A stretch of 64,000 nucleotides of DNA from Pterobdella sp. o SKG-2022 (lineage: Eukaryota > Annelida > Clitellata > Hirudinida > Piscicolidae). Location: assembly GCA_964035795.1 (NCBI GenBank), contig OZ038326.1, positions 3,565,259 to 3,629,258 of the forward strand, read 5' to 3'. The translations under genes and the position numbers were made by a program. The notes below the pieces were generated by a model. That model worked only from the letters and a program-made list of their open reading frames with translations. It did not search any database and was not told the DNA's origin. Below, in pieces: positions 38,048-52,100 of the stretch; position 1 is the stretch's first letter, and each line of letters starts with the position of its first letter.

Positions 38048-41000
38048 CGATAGATAGGTAGATAGATAGATAGATAAATGGATAGATAGATAGAAAGAAA
38101 GAAAAAAAGATAGATAGATAGAAAAGTAGATAAATAGATAATCTAAAATACAAACATGTAATATGATAACATGAATGACTGCATAGACTTGAAATGGCTT
38201 GTTAATAATGGTTCGCATGCATGAGGTAGAAGTTTAATGAATAAGATTACTACTATGAAAATAAAATACACTATAAATAGTGAATTTATTCGTTATTCAT
38301 GATATCATGCGGAGAAACAGTATTATATTGGCCTAAAAATAACACATCTAAAAAAATGGCGGCGAATTTGATTAAATGTTAGAAACTTCAATTACTTGTA
38401 TTATATATGAAAAAGCATGCATTTTATTATCAATTAGCATGCATAATCCTTAACATTGACGTTGTTTTGGCGATATTTGAAAAAAAATTGTTAAATCCTT
38501 ATTATTAAGACATTTTAAATACTCATTTGATTAGCATGCCACTTAACTAGGCTAGCATGCTCGCTAACCTTGAACCCAGTCATCAGGCTTTATACCGTTG
38601 GCCCATACCAAGCCTTCATATAAATGGATGAAAATCTTGAATACTTAAACACATTTTTCTTATGCTATTATTCTAGAGAAGACATGTTTGGATGAAAAGA
38701 AGCAGAAGACAGCCTTTTTAATAAATGCCTAACTTCTCTCTTTGACATCCTTTCAATTTGTATCCCATTTATACTACCACTACGTTTTGTGTTCAAACTC
38801 TCCTTTTCCATCATACCTTCACTGCTTATATTGTTACCATTATACCCACGGCCTACGTTACTTATATTGATATTAGAACCCTGGCAAGCTTCATGGGAAC
38901 TTGTGGTAGGTTGGTGGCAGGAAGAGAGGTGATACATGGTTGTCTGTATGCATTAACCACTATGAATGCATTGATGACGTGTTTGATTTGAACTACTATG
39001 TATTTAAACTAATAATAAAACTTGTGATAATGATAGAAAGAAAAAAAAAAACCAAATAATAAAAAAAAATACTCAAAAATTCCTTACCACTCACAAAATT
39101 GCCAATCAGTTTTCTCAACATTTCACATATAAATCGTAATAATGAAGAACAGAATATGGCTTTACCTTGTTTTTCCTAGCTGCACTGTGTAAAAAAGTTT
39201 GCTTTTTGATGTTATTATTATTATTGTTTTTATTGAAGTCATTTTTAGCCGATAAACTGAATTTCGTCGGTATATATTTTTCATCATTAGAGTCGTTTTT
39301 GTTATTGTTTATATTATTATCGTTGTTATTATTAATATTATGACTCTTTGGAGGTATTTTATCGTGTAATGAGACTTTGCTTGACACCCTGGAAACATTG
39401 TAACTTATGAAATCCTTTGTTTTGCCTTTTATTTTATTATTGTTATTATTATGAGTATGTACACTAGTATTAGCTTCGTCATTGTTTTTCACGCTTAACG
39501 AAGGTCTGGTAATATTATTGTCTGATTTATTATTATTATTATTGTTGTTATTGTTTTTGTTATAAAGATGCTTAATCTTTGGTAAGCTTGGTTTACACTG
39601 ATACCGTTCATCATTGTTCTGTTCAAGCGGTTTAAAAAATGATAATAAAAACAGTAATAATAAAAATCATATTATAAAAATAATGCAATATATAAATAAG
39701 AAAAGAAAAAAAAATTGAATAAATTTTTTCTGATTTTATTTAATTATGATAACTAAGCAAATATATGCCTTAATTAATTAATCAATTGCAAATCTCAGAG
39801 CAGTACCTGAAAGAGGTTATTATGTAGTTGAGGCAGGTGCTTAGAGATGACATGGTGTGAGTTCGTGTGTTGCTGCAACAATTCCGATTGGTTGCTATGG
39901 AGAAAAGGAAGATGGTGGGAAGTCCGTCTAAAATAACTGTGAACACTTGGCGGATCTCTGCTGTCATGGTAAGTGTATGTGTCCATCAACCAATCAATTG
40001 AAAAATATCTCAACTGGTTAATGATCTATTAACTAACCAACCGAGATAACTATAAAAGACTAATTAATTAAAAGAAAAACAAAATGGTAGATGGAAAGAT
40101 GATGATTGAATGAAAAAAAGGGAAATCAATTGATTAATGAGCTATCAAATAAGCAAGTAAGGCAACTATGATTTTATGTTAAAAAAATTAATTTTAATAT
40201 ATGTATTAAAAAAAAAAATTATTACTCATTATCGTGAAAAGATCTGACAGTTTGAATATCAGTGTTGGTGGCAGCATGATTGTTAATGTTGAAGGTCTGA
40301 CTTATGGGGTGGGATGGGAGAGGTGGTAGGTGGAGTGGTTGGTTTTTTGGCGTCAAACTTTTTACTTCTGAAATATCTGTTAAACATTTTTGTGTAGTTT
40401 TGTTACATGCCTATTTTTGTATCTGACTGTAGTAGAAAAATATCCATCTATCTGTCTATCTATCTTCTTTTTTTACAGACGTGATATTTTATTTAATCAT
40501 CAACTTATCTATCTATCTGTCTACTTATCGATGCATTTATTGACCTATTAATCCATATCTAACCACAACAAAACCCACGTAGGTTATAATGATGAAGCAG
40601 ATCCTTGAAATAAGGGAACAGTGATGAGATGATATGTTGGTGCAAAACTGTTACTACGTTCTGTACCCAGTTATTATTGACGCATGGATGGATTTCTATG
40701 TACTCATCAACCCTCTCTGTGTGTGTGTTGGTGTATACAGTTGTATTGGGTGTGTGATGAAAATGGGTGGTATATTATATATAATTAATGAATACCTTAT
40801 TGAAAGAATTAGTTAATATAATTAATATAGAATATAGCAAAATAAAAATTTAAATATTGTATTCAAGTTTTTATGATTTAAAATTTTAAAACTAATTATT
40901 CAAAATTTATTGAAAGAGTAATGGTATTATAAAAAAATCAATGATATTATTGAAAGTGCTAAAATTATAATACAAATAATGGCATTATCATTATAGCACT

Positions 41001-41925
41001 ATACAAAGAGACATTATTATTATTATTATTGGATAAGTAACAATATTTGAACCTTCAGCAAGTGGTGGCTTATTTATAATTGGTATTCCTTTGCCAATGA
41101 CTCTGTATAATTATAATAGTCATTTTATGTGATGTACATTCCTTCATTTTGGTATGGTTTATTACAGCATGAATACTTCAATAAAAAAGTTACATTTCAA
41201 GATATATTATATAGTGATATTTGTAATAGTAAAAATTATAGTACTAAACTAATAATGAAAAAAATTATCCTACTATAATAATATGAATAATAATAATACA
41301 GAGAAAATAGTACTACAAACCTGAAATAAAGAAAATTCTTCAACCACATAGAGTATTCATGAACTATTTCATTTACTGTACATTCACTCAACTGTTCACT
41401 GTCATCCTCATCATCATTATATAAAACTTGGTCTATCTGTTTCAAGACTAAACTTGTTTTTTGAGTTTCTCGTCTTGCTAGATCCTATTTTAATGAAAAA
41501 TTGAAGTTTTTTTAATGCAAATCTAGGATAATTATTGTTTAAGCTATTGTAAGTCGCCTATGCGGTATTAGTTGAAAAGTATGAATTGTTATAAACTAAT
41601 ATTTTTTTAATTAAAATACATAATTTATAAATGTAAAATAACATACATCTTCAGTGAAAGAGGAAAAATCTTCTAATGAATTAAAAGACAAGGCTGAACT
41701 TAGTCTACTGCTCACACTTTCAATGCTATAAAATATTTCAAAGATTCACAACAATGTTGGGTTTTGACTTTGATATTATAAAATAACATTAATTTTGGAG
41801 TATAACATTGTTATTAAGATTTAAACTAGATATATAATGAATTAAGACGAAAATTGTGAAGTAATTTTTTTTATAAATGAAATTGTATACACATACTCAG
41901 ATAGATATGGATAAAAATCCGACAT
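36576..41925 (-). CDS. FAM149 (A/B)-like protein
   Basis: Family with a conserved N-terminal DUF3719-type domain; FAM149B1 is needed for normal cilium structure in vertebrates. Well-supported exons: 41897-41925 (MSDFYPYLS), 41647-41725, 41321-41484 and 41042-41102, all in phase. They give the diagnostic LKQIDQVLYND, EIVHEYSMWLKNFLYFR and VIGKGIPII, which parallel the human AIDELLYEQ, CQQWTASFPHLRI and LGRQI. Downstream coding blocks, with boundaries less certain, lie near 40220-40380 (PLHLPPLPSHPISQTFNI, like the human LHPLVLPRVP block), 39795-39970, 39160-39620 (Asn-rich), 38668-38940, 37788-37931 and 36576-36874 (terminal, ends in TAA). The overall extent and intervening small exons are uncertain. 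It shares a 291-bp divergent start region with DNAI1. Confidence 0.75.
37940..38140. repeat. Long (GATA)n microsatellite
   Basis: About 200 bp of GATA-family repeat, nearly pure from about 37960 to 38046 and degenerate on both sides, in an intron of the FAM149-like gene. It creates open frames in translation (repeating Tyr-Leu-Ser-Ile) that are not genes. Confidence 0.98.
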
Positions 41926-42216
41926 GTTCAATCTTCAAAAATAGAAAAAATTTTTTTAAATTCAAATCATTTTGGAAATTAAACAAACTCAACGTTACTA
42001 AATCTTTATTTGTTTACACTTTTTAGCGACTAATTTTTGTTTTAGGGCTAATTTTTAAAACTTTTTTTCAAGTTGGAAAAAAAATTATTTTTCAAAAATT
42101 ATTGTTTTTTTAATGAATTTTTCACACTTTATAAAATTGTTTTCATAACGTCTACTAATCTCCATTTTTAGTCACTTTTTAAATATCCCTGTCGAGTGAA
42201 TTATAATTTAAAATAA
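41926..42216. promoter_or_regulatory. Divergent promoter region, FAM149-like / DNAI1
   Basis: 291 bp between two opposing start codons of genes both tied to cilia. Very AT-rich. No RFX-type X-box with convincing spacing was found by eye. Confidence 0.5.
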
Positions 42217-45200
42217 ATGAGAGAAATTAAAGAGCAAAAGGTTATTCTTATTTTTCTTGTTGAAATAATTTCAAATTATTATCAAAATTTTCAGGAAAAT
42301 GAAGAAACTGAAGGACCGGATGGCTTTGAAATTTCGATGCCAGATGTAATTTTAAAAAATAATTTTTCAGTACAAACCTTTTCAATTTGTCCGTAAACAC
42401 GTTCAATTTGAACATTTTTCAAACCCAGGGAATGACGTATATCAAGCCATACGACCAGCTAGATTTGAACTTCGAAGTTATTTCCTTAAATTATAATGAA
42501 ATTTTCAAGGGATTTAATTTGTAATTAATGAAATCTTAACAAACTGTAGGAATTAAAAAAAGAAATTGTGAACACTCTATCTACCGTTGACCCAAAAGCT
42601 ATTTTAGATAGCGTTCATTATGCATATAAAGTAAGAAACATGACTAATTATTTTTTTTAAATAACTACCTTGATCGGCTATTTTGAAACAAAAAACATAG
42701 ATAAAAATTCAAAAAACTGCAGACGAACAGTTACGAGAAGATGGAGCCAGTGAGCCACATGGTCGAGTTGATATCAACGCAAGCTCACCTCATCCCTTTG
42801 TTTCAGACTGAAGGTAGTTTGTTGGTCTTTCATTTTCACCTTTTATCCATCCATATATTCAAGCTTGTTTGTTAGTTCTTCATCCACATTTTTTATTTCA
42901 TCAATATATTTAATTTAATCAAATGACCAATCAATGAATTATACATTCAAAAAGAAACCGATGAGGAAGAAGAAGTTGAAGATGAAGAGGAATTTAGTGG
43001 CTCATCTCAATTCATACAAGAAGTTGATGACGCCGATGAGAATGAAGAAGAAGATGAGGATAACGAAGAAGATGAAGAGGAGGAAGAAGAGGAAGAGGAA
43101 GAAGAAGCCGAAGAAATTGCTCCAGTAATGACTATTTTATAGTTTTTATATTATTACTAATTGTGAACTTTTTCAATTTTCTATCTATACCTTCTCATGA
43201 AACAATATCTATTGAATAGACGTTTGTACATATCAGAATGTTTACCGAAAAAACCTCAAAAGATTCTCACTTAGCTTCTAGACCTTCAAGCAATAAAAAC
43301 TAATCCTACGAAACATAACCCCCACCACCACCACCCAAACATTCACCACACCAACATGGACAGACCAAAGATGTGGAAGAGGGGGCAACAGTATCAAAGC
43401 CTCGACAGATGAAAAACCAGTTTGACTTCAGAGAAAGAGCCACGCAAACATTCTATTTGAGAAACAAGGTTCATTGAGTAATTTTGTGGCTCAAATTTTG
43501 CAGGCGCTTGAACATAAGTTTGGAAGATCAAATTCTGTTTTTAGAGCCTTTCCACAACTCAATTACTTTTTATAACGCCATTTAAAAACATCAAAGACTC
43601 TGAAACACAAATCGTTTTAAACACATAATATACTACAACTACTTAAACAAACCAAGAACCACTAAATACTTTAAACGCTCCACAATCGTCACACAGGACA
43701 ACGAAACGATGACCGAAGAAACTCCGTCATCAATTTATGGAGGCTATGTCAGCCAGTGGTCCATATATGATTCATATCTCAACCACTGGAAGTCCACTGT
43801 TAGTCTTTATTAATGAAAATATGATTAACTCATTTTGGTAGTATTGGTATTTTTTATGTGATGTATCGTAACATAATAAGATAGAATCAAAATTAAGCGC
43901 ATTTACAACATAGTATTAAGAAATAAATTAATAATACTAAAAATAGCATTTAATCCAACCATATAACTTATACAAAAAAATATATCTAAAAAGTTAATTA
44001 AAATATACAAAAAAAAATACAAAAGCACGAAAGAGAAAAACAAGTCAAATCTGCTAAGAAGAAAATAACCGAAGCAGACTCATTCAGGGTATCTTCATTA
44101 AACAATTATATCGTTAAACTCATATAATTTAGTTAGTTGTATAATAGACACTATAAAATATAATCCAAACATAATTCCACATCATGACGTTATTTAGTAG
44201 TAAACTGCGTATATTTGTTAATATAAAATAACGAAATAATTTGTAGGTTTTTTTTTTGCAGAATTTAACCGAGCTTACCAATTAAATCGCTAATACATTA
44301 ATTAAATACAATAAACACAAGCATTACCTTTGGAGGTGGTTGCTTCACTTTTTAAATACAACTGAACTAAGATGTCTTCAGGCATAATGGACAAGATTGT
44401 CCCAAGTTTGAAAATCATCGAAAAAATGATCCAACTCAATATACACAATGAAATTGCTTATGGTGAGTTTGAATGTTGTTTCCATAAATAGATAATGAAT
44501 TTATGTTATTATGAAACCATTATATTTATAGGGCTAATAAAATCTTTGGATTGTCGTTTTTTTGTATTAATCTTTAATGAATCTAAAACTTCGAAGTTCA
44601 TTGTGAAATGAAGCAGCTGAGGCATATAGAATAAGCTACATCTTAAAATAGAAAACAACAACACGCCACCACTTTTCACCGCAGACTTCAAGTTTTTTGA
44701 AGACGAGGCCGATGAGTTCAGAGTGCCCAAAGGCACCCTTCTTCCCTTGTGGAGACTAAGGTTCGCATGATTGTTTAGTTTCATAGACTTTCCTTTGTGA
44801 ATGCTTCTTCTACAAGTTTATAATTAAAAAATTATCAATCTATGCTATAACCCCCATAATAGTTAATTTAACAACTTGTATTAAACTCTAAGCTGTAAAT
44901 TAGATTTGATAGACTTAACTGAAGGACGCTGGAGTATATAATACATTCAAAAAACTCAACTGATCAACAGATTGATTGTATAGATCAACTCTGCATTCTT
45001 TCATAGATGCAGAGATTCTCGTAAGTTGGTGATAACATGCATGGCGTGGAACAACCACTATCCAGATATGATCGCCACTGGCCTCGGATCCTGTTAGCTG
45101 CATTACTATAACTACATAGGTGTACTTCAAGTCTAGTTAATAGTTGAACTAACATCTTTCGAGTTTTTGTTTCGATATTTTAAGATTTATACTAAAGATA

Positions 45201-47861
45201 TACTCATGGAGTTTTTAATTTTTATATATTTTTTGTGTATTCTTAAGTTTAAGCAATATTTTTTATAGCGTTTAAAAATTCACTGTTTTTGAATCGCAGA
45301 CGACTTTATGGAGCAGACCAGTGGCAGAATGGTCTTCTACAGTCTTTCAAACCCCTCCTACCCTGAGTTCGCATTCAACACTTCAAGCGGTGTCATGAGC
45401 TTGGACATCAACCAGAACATCAGCTACCTTGTTGCCATAGGACTTTATGATGGTAATGTACTCATCTATAACCTCCTCAACAAAACAACGCAGCCTTGGA
45501 CTGGATCAACGTGCTACGAGAAGCATGCGGACCCTGTTTGGCAGGTCTTTGGGGGCTTTTTGGGGAGTTTTGTAGATGATATGTTGACATACGTTTCAAT
45601 GTACCTTTATCTTTTTGTGGGAGGTTTATTATTTTTTATTTCAATAATAATCATTTAGAAAGAATATGAATATAAAAATACAACGAGAATAATATTAATC
45701 ATTAAATCCCAGATTCGTTGGTTGGGAGCGAATTTGAACGAACACTTGACGCTGGCCTCGATCTCGGCTGACGGAGCCATAATGATGTGGAGCATTAACA
45801 AGAACAAATTGCAGCCACAACGCCTCATGACCCTCAATTTCGCTGATCTGCCCAAGCCCGAAGTTGAAGGCGCCATCATCAATATCAACAGTGAGTTGGG
45901 CTTGTGTGGTTTTAGATGTTTTTGACGTTTGGATTAAGTGTTTCAAAACTTTTTTCTTTATTGAGATTTTAATAAATCAAATTTAAATTGATATTTTTAT
46001 TGAATAAGACATTAAAAACAAAAAAACTCTTCAACATTCATATTAAAAAAAACGTTCTAATAAGAAACTCAACCTGGCAGACGGAGGCCTGTGTTTCGAC
46101 ATGCATCCAACTAGGGAGCACATGTATGTGTTGGGAACGAAGGAAGGCGAGATCAAAGTGTGCAACACACAACATAACATTCCACTTCTGTGCTACAAAG
46201 CCCACTATCTCTGCGTCTACACGGTTGTGCTGTTGTCAATATTATTATTTTTTTAGTTAGAAGACATTTTTTGCACTTTTTCTAATCATTTTTTAGAATA
46301 TTTTCTGATTTACAGGTTCATTGGAACAACTATCATCCAGACATTTTCATATCTTGCTCGGCGGATTGGACTATCAAAATATGGGACATATCTGTCAATA
46401 CTACGTATATAATGATTTTTTTGAATCAGTTGTTTTAATTAAAAAACCTTTGAAAAAGCTTTAGCATGGAATAAATATATAAATAGATACCACCTAACAC
46501 AGACCCATGCGTCGAATTTAAACTAAATATATAAATAGAAAACAGAACATAAAGTTTAAATATAAAATCATTGAAAATTCATTAATCAAGTTTAAACTAT
46601 ATATAATTAAAAAACCTACAGTAATGGAATTTAATATCCCCTAGAGAGCCAATGTTTTCATACGACCTGGGATATTCAGTGGAGGATGTTGCTTGGGCCC
46701 CCTACTCCTCCACCACTTTTGCCGCCATCACTTCCGCTGGAGATGTACCTTTGTTGTATTTTTATAACTTTAATAGAGTTAGGTGTGGCTTTCTTTTATG
46801 ATTTTAAGCCATATTACGATAGATTTTTAATTTAAGTAATACTTATTCGAAATTAGAAGTTTTAGACAATATTTCTAGGTTTTAATGTTACCTTGCTATG
46901 CTGAAAAAATACGAAAACTTGAAACAAAACATCATTTAAACAAAACACCAAACCTTGAAAACGTGCAAAAAAAAGGCTTACGTGTTCGACTTGAAGTGGG
47001 ACAAGGCGAACTTCATATGTGAGCAGCACTTGGCTGCCCGTAAGAAGACCGTGCTGACGACTCTGGCCTTCAACGAAAAGTATCCCATCCTGGTTGTGGG
47101 AGATGACAAGTGAGTGTTTTTGCATGAACTGGCTGATAAGATCTGTTAAATGTACTTTATTTGTTCACCAAGGATGTGTTGTTGAGACAGCTAGATGTTG
47201 TGGTTTTAAATCCTGTTCATTGATAATAGCCAGATTTACTTTGTTCACAACTTGTTAATTTATCGAATATAACTTATGAAAAAATTCGTTTTTAATTCGA
47301 ATCCATACGAACCTTTCTTGGAAAATAATATCATTTAGTATTCAATGATTGGTCTCATTGTTAGGAGAAATGTAGCATTTTATAACTAAGATAGTGTTAT
47401 TAAATTCAAGTTTAATTTATTGTCGACAGAGGGGCAGTTACAATGTACAAAATCTCCCCCAACTTACGGAGTCTGCCTAAGAAGGTTTGGGATTATTTTG
47501 TGTTTAATAGGCTTGAAACTGTATCCCAGCGTTTACTTTATTTTAAAACTTATCTGTTTTGGAATACACTGTTGACTTTTCACCAAAACACCTTTGTATA
47601 AATGAAAGTTATTTTTGAAATGAAATTAAGTGGTGAGGCGTTTTTGCGTGTATATATATTTGACGAACTAAATACAAAACATATTATTTTCAATCAAAAA
47701 AGGAGAAAAAACTTTTAGCGAACGAAACGCAACAAATGACGGCGGAAGAAAAGGAGAAGTTTAGAAGAGAGTTGGAATATAAGCTATTGGAAAACATCAT
47801 CTCGATGTCGAGGATAGGCGCCAAGCCTGCCATTGATCCACCCGGGCTAGCATGCATGTGA
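42217..47861 (+). CDS. DNAI1: Axonemal dynein intermediate chain 1
   Basis: Outer-arm dynein intermediate chain with a disordered N-terminus and a WD40 propeller. Twenty exons: 42217-42240, 42295-42345, 42429-42476, 42550-42630, 42723-42813, 42955-43124, 43364-43468, 43697-43798, about 44034-44088, 44372-44462, 44685-44760, 45007-45092, 45300-45544, 45713-45890, 46081-46223, 46316-46404, 46645-46744, 46976-47109, 47430-47484 and 47703-47861; about 694 residues (human 699). Signatures: [15 protein letters not shown], an acidic tract at exon 6, [15 protein letters not shown], then blades with [44 protein letters not shown] and [15 protein letters not shown]. The junction 43798 to 44034 needs another donor to keep phase. 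Several acceptors are A-rich (…AAAAG). Confidence 0.93.
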
Positions 47862-49117
47862 GGGAGATGATGAGGAAAATGATGTAAGGGTCGTTTTTGG
47901 TACTTTGTGGTTGTGTATGATTAATTTATGAGATATTTCAACACGTTGATTTCTGTTTAAGATTAATAGCGTATAAGTTTTAAAAACCAAGTTGTTTATT
48001 AAGATAACTGTTATATAGTTAAGAAATGAATGAAAAATTGAATTTTTAATTAATCATAAAATTTTTACTTTTTAAATAAAATTGCAATTCTCTTGTTACA
48101 ATGAACGATGTATTGAGCGCACTCAAGATTGAAGCAAGTACACAAGCAGTGGTGGTAACAAATAATGAATTTTGTCAAAGATGGCCGGTCTTTTTTGGAA
48201 TATTAATTTTTGGCGCTAAAATTAAAGTTAACTTCATCAATATGCAACCTTGGTGGAACAAACAGTGAAAGTACAAAAAATAATAAGATATTTCTTTAAA
48301 AATGTGCTGATGAAAGTCTGAATCGATATAATTGACAACATCAAGGTGTGCAAACATGAAGCGAGGGTATATGACTTCAAAAAATAATACAATCACTCAA
48401 GTCTACTAGAGCTCTAATAGACTGCATGAAATTCAACCAGGAAGCATGGTTACGAGTGCACTTAACAAATATTACAAAATGTGCGCGAAAATGTTAGAAA
48501 AGTCAGGTAACATCAAAAATAGATTGGTGTGTAACAAAATCAATACGAATATTTCAAAAGATATAAAAGTGCACAAATGTTGAAATTATGTGGAATATGA
48601 AATACGAGTTGGGATCGAAAATGATTTTGAAAATATATGTATGTAAGAGTGAAATTTTGACTCTTAAGCAAGGTTACTTTTCTGGTAAAAAAAAAAAATT
48701 AAAACATCAACCTCACTCATACTGGTTCAAAAATTTCAAATGAAGTTGAAATACATAAAAATTTTGATTTTCATGTTACTTGTGAGGCTTGAAATCTTCG
48801 TGTTCCTCGAAAAAGCTTTGAATCTGTTTACGAGCACAGCTTAACAAATTTGAAAAAAATTTTCAATAAAATTTAATTTAAATAATGATACTCCAAAAAA
48901 AATAATTCTCAAATTTTAAATACTAATACTCGTAAAATGTATTTCCCATGATTCAAATTCACTCAGCCTACAAAACTGGATAAAAATCCCAAAAAGTAGC
49001 TCATCTTGTCTTAAAAGATCTGAAATTCTTTCAATAAATAAACAGGAATGGCGTATTAAGACGCACACAAGCGTCTGCGTGAAAAAAATTAAGGAAATAA
49101 TAAATTCAAGATGGCGA
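47862..49117. other. Convergent intergenic region, DNAI1 / STXBP
   Basis: About 1.25 kb. A likely DNAI1 poly(A) signal (AATAAA) lies near 48075. A 56-codon open frame from about 48101 on the plus strand has no recognisable similarity and is not called. The rest is AT-rich without visible features. Confidence 0.5.
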
Positions 49118-52100
49118 TCAGTTGTTAAGTTCCCTCAGACTGTTCAGGAAAGCGTTGGGTGTCAAGATGTTGGTGGAACCTGGGTTGTTGAGATCACCAA
49201 TCATGAGTATGACGATGAAAAATATTAAAAATAGGACAATTATAATAATTATCAAAACTTCCGAATATTCTTAAAAAAAAGAGAAATAAATAATAAAATA
49301 ATGATTAAAAAAAATAATATATAATATATTAAAAAAACAAACCAATGAGAACATCCCAGTTTTTATTGGCCACCTCATATGCACACCTCATCTCGGAGTA
49401 ACACACTCCCCCCACCACGAACACAATCAGCCTGAGATAACGATTTTTTTAACGCTATTGTTATCATCCTCATTATTATTATTAAAAGGCTCCACTTAGT
49501 TTTCTTCGATCATTGTGAAAAAAAAACAAATTTTAAGAAAAAATTCAAAGGTTTTATTACATTATTCTATGTAAATACATTTGGCCATGTGCTTTTATAA
49601 AAATAAATTCAAGAACAAACCTAGGTCCACTTTTCATGGTGGAAGCGCTTTTTTCCTTGTGCCATTGTCCATACCTGGCACTGAAAGAATTTTCAACTTT
49701 CATGAATATCAGTTTATCTATACAATATGTCAACTTATCTGATTCATTTGAAAATGTACCATTTAATAGATTATATGATGAAAACCTAACTAGCTAGCTA
49801 TCTATCTATCTATCTATCTACCCATCCAACCTGACAGGAGCGGGCCCAATCCCTGCACTTCTGCTTCCTCCAGTGAGAAAAGGAAACTTCTGAACGTTCA
49901 ATCTATCTTCTATGGCTTCCTTCATGATAAGAAAAATATTATTATTGTTATTATTACATTCAACGCATACATAAGCTATAATATACGTGCATTATGTTCT
50001 AAATATGCACATAAAAATTTACATACAATTTACTTTGAAGTGACTGATGGTCGACTACCATACCTACCTACTCACATCCCCCCAACCTCCATGATGTCTT
50101 TGACGTAGGGAGTCCATCTTGAAGCCTGGTAAGTAAATTCCGAATGCCTCTCCTTGCGGTTGCTTGCCTGGTAACCCTGGTTACGTTTCCTGCTGCCCTG
50201 TGGTAGAAAGTGTAGGGATGTGATGTTGTGGAATGTCAATGATGCTATGGTTGGTGTGATGTTGTGAGAGGTGATGACTTGATGTAATAGTGCTATTCGT
50301 GCGTCAATACAATGGTGACCATTAACCGTCCACCGACGTTTTTGCATATGACACTTTATTATACATAACAATTATGTCCTAGTGTCGTGTTGGCAAGCTC
50401 GATAGTATAACATGAGATGAACGATGAAGATATATATAAACTAATCAAATCCTATTTATAGCCTAATTACTATATTAATTTTAACGAAAGACATGAAATT
50501 ATGAATGAAAGAACAAAAAGACAATTAAAATTCAAGTTTAAAATGACTTCGATAAACCAGCACAAAACATGAGCAAATTGCCAATGAAACAGCATGAAAC
50601 ATTAATGACCAATAAAACCAGTATGAAACATAAAACACCATTGAAAGCCACAGACTCACATCTTGCACGATGCTCACACCCAGGTGGGCCATGTTCATGA
50701 TGAGGGACTTTTCTGACGCAGGTACTTGAGCGTTTTGTATAAGTTTGTTGAGGTTCTCCTCAGTTATTCCTGCGTTCGGAGTGGATTTAGTGACAGCAAG
50801 CTACGTATAAATTGATGTAAGTATAAATTCGAGTTGTATATTAACAGAGGTTTTCAAAGTCTCAGTTGCTTATATTGGCGGTGTATATAAAAAAATAATA
50901 GATGAACGAACCGCCTTTGTGGATGATGTAGAGAAGGATGATTCTGATCTTGTCATTGACAGACACGTTATTGTCCATCACGATGGGCACAATGTTGCGG
51001 ACAGGGTCCTTCACCTTCTCGCCTTCCGAGTCTGTTCCCATGGCTAGATCCTGCTCCACCTTGCACAGTTTATCCGCTTTCCCCTGGTAGTGCTTCATGC
51101 AGCCCTCCGCCATGTTCAAATGGGTCGAGTACCTGTTTGGAAAAACATTATTGGTTTGAAAAAGAAAACCATAACAGTATAAAAAAATAATTAATCACAA
51201 AAAATGGAAGAAAAAAATGCAATCGATTAAAAAACAAAAAATGAATAAAAAAAAATTTATTAGAAAAAAATGGCAATCCAACAAAACCTGTTGAGCTCCT
51301 TCTGGTACTGGGGCATCTTCTTGATCATCTGACTAAGGTCCCTCATCGAAGACTTGTCCTGGTCCTTCTTCATCCTCTTCTCACCCACAAACGCCCTCAG
51401 CTTCGTCGTCACGTTCCTTTAGTGGTTGATTGGATGTTTTTAAGAGAAAATAGATAATATATCTTGTTATGGAGTGACACATGGAGTCCCGCCATTATAA
51501 AAACGGCGCAACTGAAACCCCTAATTGGAGTGATCTCATGGTTTATTTACTTGATAAGGTCAGTTGAGTTTGAAACTATAATCGTTTAAACTGTCTAATT
51601 GTATATAAATAATGACTGATTGATCTTCAATCAAAAAGTCTTTGAGTAATTCCTTGCAGAAATGAATTATATTTAAAAATTTAATTTTTAAAACTATGAT
51701 CTTCTAAAACCAAAAACATCGGCAATAAAAAACTAATATTTTCAATTGAAATTACTACTTATAAAATCCTAAGAGTGTTAAAATAATCTTCAGTAAACTA
51801 AACCTTATCATGAGAAATTATTTTTTAAACAAGCGTTCTATAAAAACTTGTATTAAACACAACAGTAAAGCTATGCGGCAATTCCTTTGATATTTTAATC
51901 AATTAATCCCCATCACAGGCAAATATTATTTCTTCAATATTGTCTTCAATACATCCCATTTATCCTCATCATTGTTATCCTCCTCACCACCACCATCATC
52001 AGCTTGGTGGAAGAACCCACCTTCTCGTGGTGCCGGATGTGCACTCCAACAGGAGTGTCGAAGAGGTTCTAAACCACGTCAGCTTCCAACCACAAAGCAT

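Noticed and set aside
37940..38140. Regularly repeated array that could suggest CRISPR-like structure
   Set aside because: The unit is 4 bp with no spacers; it is a simple microsatellite in a eukaryotic intron.
37709..38218. Long minus-strand open frame of repeating Tyr-Leu-Ser-Ile
   Set aside because: It is the translation of the (GATA)n microsatellite in an intron of the FAM149-like gene, with no conserved sequence.
48101..48271. 56-codon plus-strand open frame starting MNDVLSALKIEAS
   Set aside because: No recognisable family, no splice or promoter support, and AT-rich downstream sequence; not distinguishable from chance.
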